From contig JACGWO010000011.1 in the NCBI GenBank assembly GCA_034509735.1, forward strand, positions 15,533,866-15,597,865: a stretch of 64,000 nt of DNA. Direction: 5' to 3'. Below are positions 47,623 through 58,859 of this stretch, piece by piece; the first letter of the stretch is position 1, and each line of letters opens with the position of its first letter. The position numbers were made by a program, and so were the translations under genes. The notes under the pieces were generated by a model. It did no database searches, was not told where the DNA came from, and saw only the letters and a program-made list of their open reading frames with translations. Source of the stretch: Sesamum alatum. Its lineage: Eukaryota; Streptophyta; Magnoliopsida; Lamiales; Pedaliaceae.

Positions 47623-50600
47623 ACTGTTCATATCGCAGAAACTGAATCTTTATCCTTGTCGAGCTATTCTTCAACATCTAGTTGAATTTGAAATATACAA
47701 TGCTTTAGACAATCCATGAAAGATATGAATGCAGGATAAAGCAAATATTTGCGTAGAATTTATAACTCAAAACACACAATCACAAAGACCCTACAAAATT
47801 TCTCCCCTCATATAACCAGCTTCCATTTAGGGAAAAAAACTGATTTTCGTCACATGCATGAATATAGGTGCCAGAAAAGTGAAAATAGGGAAGATGCCAG
47901 TTTAGCGGTTCTGAATAGTGCATCAGTCGTCTAGGCATCATTTAGTTTGGTTACTGCACCCACCAATTGTTAATCATAAATGCAATTTACACAGTGTGTT
48001 CTAGATCAAGTGATATTAGCTACCAGTTCGGAGAACATGAACTGCTTGATGATAAAAATACTTGCAAACGCCAAACGGTTTTAAGGATTCTTAACTACTT
48101 ACCTGATTTTCCCAATTACCAAATGATATGGAAGTAGGAGGAAGTTCTCCATTCCATTTATAGCAGAGGTTAATTTTTGAGCAAAAAAGCTTTATCTCGC
48201 AACCAAATAAAAATATGCAGGGAGGTTAAGATATTTACATGAAGAAAAACACTAATTGGATGTCGTCCACAAATAGTATTGTCCGTCTCCAAGAGGTACT
48301 GCTTAAATGCATCTGGATCTCCCGTTTCTATTATATCCATTCCCATTTTATCCAATGCCTCAATAGACTTGTAGATGGCTCCATGTTTTTTATCATAATG
48401 CATGTAGTTGAACCTAGAGAAAAAGATCGAAATTCACAATATATTTCAGCACAATATCTCAACATCCAAGTGCAGTTAATAAAAGCCTACATATTGGAAA
48501 GACTATCAGGAATTTCTACATGGATGCTAAATGCAGCTTATAGATGATTCATGTATAAAGGAGCGCAAGACAGTAGAGAGGGAAGGAAAGGTCGGTTGCA
48601 GAGTATGAGAAAAGAAACAGAGGTAAAATGCCTAAAACTTAACACGCATGATACAAGTAACAGCTGACTCACTGTTTTTAAGAAATGACACCATGTATAC
48701 GATCTAGACTACACTCTCTATCTCTTCTTGTTTCTTTTCTTTCTTTCGGGGGAACCTAACTTACCTCCATATAGTGGTTTGTATATATAATTTATATGGC
48801 AATTGCCAAAGACAAGAAAACTTAAGCCTCAATATACGTATTCAACACAAATATATTTACCAATTGATAAATCTTCCAGTCTATAACTTTGAAAAGGCTG
48901 CACTTATAACAAGGTATAGAAGAGCATAAGATCATCTATTACAGAATACTAGCATGATTAACTGACAGGCTAAAAGAAACACTGATCAAATCAATGAGGA
49001 CCAATTCTGAAACGATAATCAAAGAACGTACCGGGATCCCCAGTGACAAAAATCTGAAGATACAGAAAAGAAATTTGTAGGGTCATCCACATATTTGGCT
49101 AACAAGCGACCATACATGGCTTCATTTTCAGCACTAAGAGCACCAACTAAAATGGGCACAATCTTCACTGAATGTCTGCATTAATTTCTATGAATTAGCC
49201 AAAGATAGAGGTAAAAGGAGACACACACACAAAAAGAAGAAAAAGCAAACAAATAAATGAAACAAAATTGTGATTGATGAAAACATACCCCTGGAATACT
49301 TTAACTAGATATGGCAGGTGCATTTCCATGCTATGTTCAGCCTCATCAACATGAAGATCCATGAATTCAAACTTCCCGGTAGCTTTTAGCTCCTCGTTGA
49401 CTGGCACAAAGGTAGAGGAAAAAGTAGTTAAATGAGGAATATCTTAGCAATATTTGTTTCATGCACAAATACATGAAACTGTAGAACTACTTAGAAATAC
49501 CAAATCATAATAGTTTAGCCATCATGCTCCATTGAATATGGGACCTCTGATGATACATAAAAGACTGTCAGAATTTTTTCGAACAGCTTCAAATTGAACC
49601 TTCACTATACATCTCTTGATCCAAAAGCGTTGGGTAGGGTATATCTAACCAAGTGATCCTTCAATATAACTGGTACTTTCTTGAAGCAGAAGAACTTAAC
49701 AACCAGCACACAAATGAAACATAGGAATGCCAGCATCAAGCAAATTGACATTGCAGAAAGACCTTAAACGTGCATCAATTACCTTCTTGATCAATTGGTA
49801 GGTCTCCTATGGGCGTCTTATAGACTGTGGCTTTTGAAAGTGCACATTTTGGAGTGTAATAATGGTGAGATGGACCAAGAAGAAACACCCTAGAACTGCA
49901 CCAGAAAGAGCTCTTCACAAATTTGGAGATAAGAGTAAGAAAATAGAATTGGACATTCATGTGTGTCGAATAGTTAAGGTACAATAATGAAATCTCCAAC
50001 ATAGTAAGAGAAGTTAGGAAAAACAAACATGTTTGCAGGGTCTATGTTTCCAAACGCATAGGCTGCTGCCCGACCGGAATACGAATAACCTGCATGACTA
50101 AAGGGGAGAAAAGCACCAGATACACTAGAGTTAGACTTAGGGCTATCAACATTGCAGTAAACATCAAGAGAAGTGGTATGTGATGACTTACGGTGCAATT
50201 ACACCTCTTACATCGGAAGATTTCGCAAGGCCGGAAGCCCTAAGCCACCCTTCAAGCTCTTCGGCTAATTTTTTAGCTAAAATTATTGAGAGAAAACAAA
50301 TTCAAACCCTTGCTCTCCAAACAGAATAGACTTGTATGTGAAAACGGAAGTAGATATACATAAACATTTATAAGTGAATCAACATATGTTTAGATAAAGA
50401 TTCTACATGTATGCAAACAAACTTTTCTCAAGACTAGCAACATATCATCCAAACCACATCGATAACATCACAATAACAAAGAGTAGCATATCATAGAAAT
50501 AGGCAATAACAAACCACAAGAACCGTTTTTGCGATCTTTGAACAATTAACTCGCAAATGCAAAAACTTTTTAGCATAGTCAATTAGCACTATGGTCGAGC

Positions 50601-50744
50601 TTTATAGTAAAACTCAGTTATTAAAAAAAAAAAAAAAAGGTGGAGAAGTGAAGAAGAATTGAGATAGCGGAAAATTGGAAAGGAGTACATACGGTTGTCG
50701 GTGTACCATGAACCAGCATGAGATGCTCTTCTAATCTTCTCCAT
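47552..50744 (-). CDS. MEMO-family protein (AmmeMemoRadiSam system protein B-like)
   Basis: Eight reverse-strand exons keep phase: 50693-50744, 50192-50276, 50029-50097, 49783-49895, 49289-49400, 49032-49175, 48239-48413 and 47552-47677, giving 291 residues, the usual size. The start was chosen because the family N-terminus '[17 protein letters not shown]' is complete. Further conserved blocks are '[20 protein letters not shown]', '[18 protein letters not shown]', '[18 protein letters not shown]', '[11 protein letters not shown]', '[17 protein letters not shown]' and '[16 protein letters not shown]'. The end is '[20 protein letters not shown]'. The family is related to extradiol dioxygenases; human MEMO1 acts in cell motility signalling and metal handling, and the plant role is unknown. 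The last exon's coding end is tandemly copied into the 3' UTR. Confidence 0.92.
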
Positions 50745-51567
50745 AATCTGCAAAAGCCCTAATGATGAGTGAGACTCAGATGCTTCTTCTCACACTAAAT
50801 TAAATTGGTACAACAAACAAAGAAAGAATAGAAAGAAAGAAAGAAGAAGAAGATGTCTTATTATTATATAATTAATAATAATAATGATGATATAAAATAG
50901 AGGATTAGATTCTGACGCAAAGTGCGGGCAGGACAAAGTGTTACTGATCACCCCCCAATGCACTGTAACTGCTCTGTAAGCGCACCGCACCGAATGACCT
51001 ACTCTATTAGTGGAGTTTTTGGGCGAGCTTCAGAAAAATACTTTTTAATATTTGGATATTGAAAAATATTATTGAGTTATTCGATATGTCAATTTTTTTT
51101 TTTAGAATTACTACCAAAAATACTTTTCAGCTAAAAATTAAAAGCACATTGGGGATGCTTCTAAGCTGTTTTTATTTTTTAAAAATAAATTCAACTTTTT
51201 TTAAAAGTGTTTTACCTTTATTTTAATTTAATTTTATCCTTTTTAATTTATTTTCAGAATGGCTCGTTTAAAGTTGATGTTATAATTTTCAAATAATTTG
51301 AATAATTTATCACTAAAAAAATTTATAATTTCACATACTTAATATTTTAAAAAAACTTATATATTATTTTCTATATTATATTATATTATTCCTAAATAAA
51401 AAAAATATAAATTAAATGCTATGATTAATTAAAAAATAATTTTTTTTGTTAATCATGAAAGTTTTTATTATGCATGAACGAACAATTATATTATATAATG
51501 AGAACATTATTGAATTAAACATCTAATTTTTGTATTAGTACTGAATATTTTAATAATGTAAGCTATG

Positions 51568-52236
51568 ATGCATGGACACGGATACGGCGACACAGACACG
51601 ATACGATACGAATACGGCGACACGGAAAATTTTAAAAAATTAGGACACGACACGGCACTGATACGGCTATATATAATATAATATATATATATATATATTC
51701 TAAATTTTTCATAAAATTTATGCAATATAAAAAATATCAAGATAATACATAAAATAAGCATGTCTTATATCTAAATTTTTAACCAAAATACATGACTTCA
51801 AAAATATACATAATTAGTTTATATTAAAAGTACGCAATAAAAACATTTCTAATCATCCCAATTTTGGTTTATATTAAAATATACATAATTACTTAAATTA
51901 TCATGACCATCTCTCAATTTTTTAGTAATTTTATCCCAAAACTTTTAGTTTGAGAGAAGTAAATTATTTTCTTTCTCTTTTATTTAGCCAAAACTCCTTT
52001 TTTTTTTTTTTATAAAAAAGACAATTCAAAACTTTTAAAAATTATAAAAAAAATCCAAAACGTGTCGGACACGCCAACATGCATGTCCGACATTGTGTCC
52101 TTTTTTTTCTTTTTTATTTTATATTTTTGGGCACGCCTTTGCCGTGTTTGAGGCGTGTCCGAGGCGTGTTCGAGCCGTGTCCATGTCCAACACGTGTCCG
52201 ACACTGCATCGAGTAATTTTTCGGAGTGTCCGTGTA
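51568..52236. mobile_element. Element with CACG/CGGACAC-rich inverted ends
   Basis: The left end is rich in 'ggacacggatacggcgacac'. The right end (52,060-52,236) is rich in the complement, for example 'gtgtccgaggcgtgttcgag' and 'acacgtgtccgacactgcatc'. The inside is AT-rich with no coding frame. The GC-rich ends stand out sharply in a region of about 80% AT. It is probably a non-autonomous DNA element with subterminal repeats; exact termini are unclear. Confidence 0.45.
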
Positions 52237-53737
52237 TTATAAAATGTAAGTGATATTCATTTTGTCAAAAATCAAATATGAAATATACTAATTAAAGTAA
52301 AATTTATTATTTTTGAGAAAAAAATAATTGTTATATTATATTGAGAGATAAGTGTAAATGTTAAGCAAAAATAGCATTTTTTTAATATATGGAGACGAAA
52401 CGATATTTAATAAATTAAACTTATTTTAGAAATATTTTTTCCTCGAAAGCTATCCAATTTAGTTTTTATTTGTTTCTCACTTTTTTTACAAATGCTACTC
52501 ACTTTTGATTCTACTATAATTATTAAATTTTCTTACAAAAATTATTTTTGTAAAAATAAAAGCTTTCGAAGACACTCTCTATATAATTTAAGAGAAGGGT
52601 TGTGTTATGCTGCGATTGTCTCCATCCCCGCCATATGCACCACTCTCCACCTTAATTGTTGTTCAAATCCTGGCCTTCAGTTTGTATTGTGCTGCTATTC
52701 CTTGTAGCCGCTTTTTCAAGTTTGTTTATGTTTTTATTTTTAATTTTAAGGGGAAAATGTATGTTTTTTTTAATCTTATATAGATATTCATGTAAAAATT
52801 AATATATATTTGAATTAGATAATGAAATTATATATTTTTAGTGATGTCAAATCAATTATTCTTTTTATTTGATAAAGAAAATAGTTTTATTTTTTTATTG
52901 TTAGTGGTGTTAAATCAAATATTTTTTTATTGTTAATAGTGTCTAATCAAATATTAGTGATATTATGTCAAAGTGTTATGAAAAAAAAATATTATTAATT
53001 TATAAGATTAATGATTTAAAAATATCATATATATATATATATGTATGTATATAAAAAAGTAAAATCAAATATCTTCATTAGTCCTTTATCTTCACTTTTC
53101 ATCCCATTTTAACCCCTTATATCTCAAATGTACTGCAATAATCCTTCATATTTTAAATAGATTTATCACCCCTCGTCATTAAAATTTAACAGAATCTAAT
53201 TAAAATGAATAGAATATTCCAATAATGAGGGATAAAATTGAAAAGATTAATGTACTTTAGTAATTTGTCAATTCTTATTCAGGAAAAATATCAAATGTCT
53301 TTACCTTAGCCAGTTATATTGTTTTTATTACTTGTTCTTCTGTATCACCTTTTTTTGTCACATTTATGAGAAATTTATTGTTCAGTAACTTATATTAAAA
53401 GTCAAAGTCAAAATGCATTGCAAAATTCAAAAAATATATTCAACTTGCCTTTATTCAATTTATTTAGTTTTTATCTGAAAAGATACTAGTTGTTGTACTA
53501 ATATTTATATTTTTGTTCAATTAGAAAAAGAATATTATTAGATTACATGATATTTTTTAATTATTGACAATTTACTAAATCACATGAATTTTCTCTATTA
53601 TTAGTGGAATAATATTCCTCCCACTTTAATTGGGATTAATCGGTGGTTTCCCAATTGGCCTAGTGAGTAGGTGTTGTGGGTGGTTTAATCACAAGCACAT
53701 TTCAGCTTCCTAAGCACAAATTTATTGGAGAGGTACC

Positions 53738-53765
53738 CCATTGCCCATTGCCCATTGCCCATTGG
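53738..53765 (+). repeat. (CCCATTG)4 minisatellite
   Basis: Four CCCATTG units in tandem ('cccattgcccattgcccattg...'). It is a short non-coding repeat in spacer sequence. Confidence 0.85.
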
Positions 53766-54300
53766 ATAGATTATAATTCCCAGCCAAGCCATCATCATAA
53801 ATTGTTAAAACCATCACTCACTCTCATCATAATTATTGAATTAATGCTAATAATAATAATAATAATAATAATATGTCTTGGTGTTAAATATTGTCTTTCA
53901 ATTCAAGTTTGAAGTGTGTTTACCTATACCTATCTATATCTTATTATTATATTAATTAATAATCGGTAAACATCTGTTCTGAATAAAAATTCAAATATCA
54001 TCATCAGTTTATAAAGCAAGTAGGCACCAAACAAAAATCAAAAGCACCAGAAAAACTTGGAAGCTCAGAATCTAATACAAACAACGTCCATCTCAATAGT
54101 CAATACAACCAACCACCACTCTCTCTATTCCATATTCCCATTCCCTTCCCAAAAGACAATGGGAACAAAACAAAAAACACTTTACAAATTCAATCAAAAA
54201 TTCCATGCAATGTACGTAACTTTTTTAGAGCTACAGTACAATACTAGACTCAAACAACAAATCAAACTTCCCACTCCAAAAATTTAATCCAACGCCAAAA

Positions 54301-54373
54301 CAGCCAGAGGACCTGCTGCTGCAACAATTGTAAACAGACCTACCCAGCCAGAGGACCTGCTGCTGCAACAATT
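54301..54373. repeat. Perfect 29-bp direct repeat
   Basis: 'cagccagaggacctgctgct' plus nine further bases occur identically at 54301-54329 and 54345-54373, with a 44-base offset. It lies about 500 bases downstream of the PHOX stop codon, possibly in the 3' UTR. Confidence 0.9.
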
Positions 54374-54849
54374 ACTCATATTAGTCGGATCAACATTATT
54401 TCTATTACTCGTTACCAAACCAAATACTTTCAAAGGAAAACAAGCAAACCAAATACTTCCACATTCGTCAATACCATTGCTAAAAACTGCACCTCACTCA
54501 CTCAACTACACAACTTCAAGAAAAAACTTCACTTTTCAACTTTACTTCGTTTTGCTGGAAAACAAATATTCATTCTAAAACTATAACACCACAGCTATAA
54601 ATAAACCTTGCATATATACACACTTCTACATAAATGACTCAGTATGACAAACATCTACACTGCATTTAAATGACTCATCTACAAGAATCAAACATAACAA
54701 AAGCCAAAAGTTCTAGAGAACAGACAGCATAGCTAATCTCGGCAATTCAATAACCAATATGCAGCATCAACTTACATAAACAATGTGGACCAATTCACCA
54801 ATATAGCATTTAAAAAATAATTCTGATGCTTCTTCCTATTAAACCACCA

Positions 54850-57077
54850 TCACTGAGCAACATCATTCAAAGACTGCTCCAAAAGAGAATGAAGTTTCGG
54901 AGAGCGCCTTCTGAATAGTGGTTCCAAACGAAAAGCAGCTACACCAGTCCGCCACCTATTTGCGTCATACATCTCATTCCATGCCTGTACTATCTCATCA
55001 ACTTTGAATCCTAGGTCACAACAAGTTAAAAAAAAAAAAGGAAAACGGTGAGCAAGTGTAAGACGTAATCCTTTCATGAAAAATGCAGACAAGTATTGCC
55101 AACAACAATAGCCCATATTCTACCTTCTAGAGCAGTTTCATTTGAGCAATGGTTCTTTATCATGACTGCAATATCTGTTTGTGATGCCCCAGCAAGTTCA
55201 AACTTTTCAATTGCAACCTCCAGACATTCTTCCCAAGTTGGTAGGCTCAACTTATATTCCACAACAGAGCGCTCGTATAGCATTGTACCCCACAAGTGGT
55301 AAATCTGAGACCTCATATTTGCTGCCTGCTCGGAAGCTTCATCTTCTGAGATATCTTTAAACAACCCATCCAACCCAAATTTTTGTAACTCTGCTTTATC
55401 TTTTTCATACTTGGAGAGTCCATTAAGACGCTGTTCTTCCATTTCTTCCCATATTTGCATCCCTTTCTCCATGCTATCCTCGGCCTTGTTATACAGCTCC
55501 AGTACCTGTGCAGATACCCCTATCTCTAAGTTAGACTTGCTCCCAAGTACATAATACCAAGAAAGCTTTGCTTGTTCGAATTGCTGCAGGCCTAGCGCAA
55601 GAAGCCCTTCATAAAAGTCTGGCTTGATCTTGAGAGCTTCTTCATACCTCATACCCGCATTCGCATATTCCTTTTGTGCCCAATCATAAGCAGCTTTAAC
55701 CTGCATCAACATGGATTCAGCAGAACTATCTTCAGTTAGAGACACCCGCTTCCTTGCCTTAGACAAGTGAACATTTCCCCAGTTAAACAAGGCTAAAGCG
55801 GTCATCTCCTGGAACTTGGCTGCAGCAATATCAAACAGCCCTTGTGCATCTTCACTTGTAACAGTATCTTCCATTGCTTCCGAATACAATTTCATTCCTA
55901 TTTCATGAAGATCCAAGTACGAATCACTGTCAAACCCAACGTGGTTCTTGAACAGCCTTGCAAACTGAACAATCCAATCCTCAACACAAGACGACCCTTT
56001 GTTCAAATTAACGTCAACTGTAACCGTTGATGGTTTCTCACTGCTTTGGTCCAGTTCCTCTTCAATACCCATTCCATCATAAAATGGTTCTTTGTCAGGA
56101 CTAACTTCAGCGATGTACAGTCTCAAAAAGCCTTGATTGTCGGCCAATCCCTCGGCTATCCTCAGCTCATCAGTGGTAGTTATGGTAACCAAATCACCTT
56201 CTTGATCTTTATACTTGATGAGCACGCCCTTCAAACTTGGAAATCTGTCTATAACTATGTCCCTCACCAAACGAACACCACAATTTACGGGTAACTGCGC
56301 CCATCTTATGTCCTCTCCATAAACCAATTTCACGGACTTCATGACTGCCTTCTCTTCCTTAAAGCTTCTTTTCTCTTCTACAACCACCTTATCCTCAGCT
56401 TTGTTTTCCTCAACTTCACTGACGTTCTTCTCCTCGGGTTCCACAATATTCTTCTTTTCAAACTTGGTGCTCTTCTTTTTTCTCCCCTTCTCTTTGACAA
56501 TCTTTCCAGGAACAGGTGCAAAAGTAGGCTCAGCGTCACTTGGGGGCAAAACAATTTCTTTGTCTTCGACCTGAACACCCTTTTCCTCAATTGCCTTTTT
56601 CAAATTATTTGCAATATCCAATGCAGTCAAGTTATTTGGTTCCATGCTCAACACATTGTTGACATCCTTTAGAGCCAAGTCAAGCCTATTCAAGGCCTCG
56701 TGACACCTTGCTCTCCTCAATAAAGCCTTACTATACTTGGGAGCTACTTCAAGTGCCAAATTGCATTCGTTCACTGCTCTAGGGTACTCGCCGATGCCCA
56801 ATTGCATGTAACAAGCAGCCATATTGGTCCGCAAATACGCAACATCAATATGGTTGGCTGGCAGCAATTTGAGGGCCTTTTCATACTTCAACATAGCACC
56901 TTCATGATCGCGTTTGTGAAACAATTTGTTGCCTTCTTCCTTCAATTCTTGAGACATGTTGATGAAGATGGCAGTGTCTTCATCAAATGCCTTGGAGTTT
57001 GCTTTGCCAAGCTTCATGTTTCCGTCATTGGATTTTGATCCAATCTGAATTTTCTTCTTTGCACTGGGCTTTCCCAT
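54850..57077 (-). CDS. PHOX: PHOX-type TPR and PB1 domain co-chaperone
   Basis: Two reverse-strand exons, 55124-57077 and 54850-55010, give 704 residues. Near the N-terminus (residues about 42-165) are three TPR units of the carboxylate-clamp kind ('[20 protein letters not shown]', '[12 protein letters not shown]', '[18 protein letters not shown]'), which in relatives bind the EEVD tail of HSP70/HSP90. A charged Lys/Glu linker follows (about 175-245). A PB1 domain then spans about 247-325 ('[15 protein letters not shown]', '[20 protein letters not shown]', '[10 protein letters not shown]'). The C-terminal half holds further helical TPR-like units ('[20 protein letters not shown]') and ends '[14 protein letters not shown]'. 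Plant PHOX proteins and CLMP1 share this layout and act in the cytosol in chaperone-assisted handling of client or organelle proteins. Second-exon joining is supported by phase and by '[19 protein letters not shown]'. Confidence 0.93.
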
Positions 57078-58859
57078 ATTTTTACTCCAACAAAATGAAG
57101 ATAATCAAATCTTTGAAATGAAAGAATCTGATTATGTTCAACTCACCTGAAAAACATATTGAACTACACATCAAGTTATTTGAAATACTATTAAGACTAT
57201 ATTGAAGAAGAATTCAGCTAGTCAGAAAACGAGTGAAGAACAACCTCTAATTATTTTGTTTTTATTAAAATTCAAAAATAATACACAAGTAAATATTTTT
57301 GGTGACTCTGATATACCATCACACGAAATCCATGTTTAGTTTTACGGGAAAGAAAGTAGAGATTGAAAAGGATGAGCTTCAAGAAAATTATTTTAAGTTT
57401 GAAGAAAAAACATAAAAAATTCTGAAATTCATACCTGAGAGTGAGGGAGGGAGGGAGAGCTAGTTGGGAATGAAGATTGATGAATTAGCTCCGAATATAA
57501 ATGGAAAAAGGGTAATAAATGTGAGAATAAAGTAGTAGGAGGAGTAGTAGTAACGCATCCAAATATTGTGCCTCTGAATAAGGGTTTGGGATTAAAAGCC
57601 TGAGAATGAAAGCGGCCAAAAGAATTTCCGGGAAACGCTGCAAACAAAGGATGTTTGGTTGTGGAACAACGAATATATAAATCTCTTTCTCTCTCTCTCT
57701 CTGTCGTCTAGGGTTTCTAATTTCCATATTTGCTGTTTTTTTTTTTCTTTATTATATATAATTTGTTGTTACAGTTAGCCGTCAACGGGTCCGCAGTGAC
57801 GCGCCCACTATTCTCAGTCACATTCACATTCCCATATAATATATATACATGATGATTTTCTTCCTCCAACTTGCAAATCAGTATTCTAATTGTAATTCTT
57901 TTTCTTATTAAATAAAAATAAATGAATATTAATTACGTTTTAGCAACTGCTTACCATAATTTATATATTTTTTTTAAAACTTTTATAAACACATACGTAG
58001 TCCCAGCAGCATATTCTTTATTAAATTCCTGTTGAAGTTTCTGGAAGGGAAAGAGTCAACGACGGGAAGGGGGAGGGCGGCGCGTAGTGGAGCAGAAGGT
58101 GGATGGGGGCTGCTGCTATGTGACAGCAAAGCGGGGGAAGAAGGAAGGGGACGGACAGCGCAACTACACAAATACAAGAAATCATTTGGGGGACCCACCC
58201 TTCTCAGAAATTGTGGAGAAATTGGAAAGTACACTTTTGCCAGATAAAAAGAGAGCTGGTGCCCTGCTGGTGCTGGTGCTGGTGCTGGTGCTGGTATCAC
58301 TCTATTTGCTATTTGCCAACACGCATAAACATACATGTCACCTTTGTCAACTCCTGCCCTGCTTTTCTACTTTCTACCACCTTCTTTCTACTAGAATGTT
58401 CCATTTCTCAATCTCCTCTTTCCAATTCCAAACCCTCTGCTTCCCTTTTCATTTTTATTTTCCCCTCAATCACTCAATATCAATTCATCGCAACAATAAC
58501 ATTAAAATATAGCAAATACAGTTTAGACAAATACAATCACATTTCTGGTAAGTCCAACCATATATATGCACATCATTACTAATATCCTACAAAGTTAGTA
58601 TACACATATCTTTACATTTCAAGACTGAATCCCTTGCACAAAACCAGTTACATAGAAATACACTAGCTTCAACTTTACCTTCAAAGTCATTCATTACAAA
58701 CACAACCTTCCCACCCTATCATAACATAAACAAAGCAGTATGCCACCAGTTGGCACCACACTATTTGCAGTCTCTCAAGGACAACTGCCATATAAATCAA
58801 AATTCGGGGGAGCAAAACTTGGAACCATCAGTGCCATCTCGAACAAGGACTTCATGTTA
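57078..58859. other. PHOX upstream region and spacer to MICU
   Basis: A probable PHOX 5' UTR with an intron lies at about 57,078-57,700 and ends in CT-rich sequence. Beyond it is a GC-richer stretch (58,040-58,260) with five tandem TGCTGG-type units at about 58,264-58,293. Bases 58,600-58,859 are probably MICU 3' UTR. No gene is supported. Confidence 0.5.

Larger units (their letters stand above)
50745..54849. other. Repeat-rich AT-rich spacer
   Basis: About 4 kb without a supported gene. It contains the MEMO promoter side, a CACG-rich inverted element at 51568-52236, and several AT and poly(T) runs. There are four tandem CCCATTG units near 53,738-53,765, an (AAT)n run near 53,848, and a perfect 29-base repeat at 54301-54373. 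The last 500 bases are probably the PHOX 3' UTR. Short open frames here are rich in Ile, Tyr and Lys and look random. Confidence 0.6.

Noticed and set aside
48113..48180. Open reverse-strand stretch in MEMO intron 7 reading '[16 protein letters not shown]'
   Set aside because: It ends at a plausible donor but has no good acceptor, and the flanking exons join in phase without it in the family-conserved way.
52600..52700. Possible tRNA or SINE ('gttcaaatcctgg' resembles a B box)
   Set aside because: No matching acceptor stem, A box or cloverleaf could be drawn around it.
53020..53290. Possible third member of the MITE family ('cttatatctcaaatgtactgc')
   Set aside because: Words are only loosely similar and no inverted partner arm was found.
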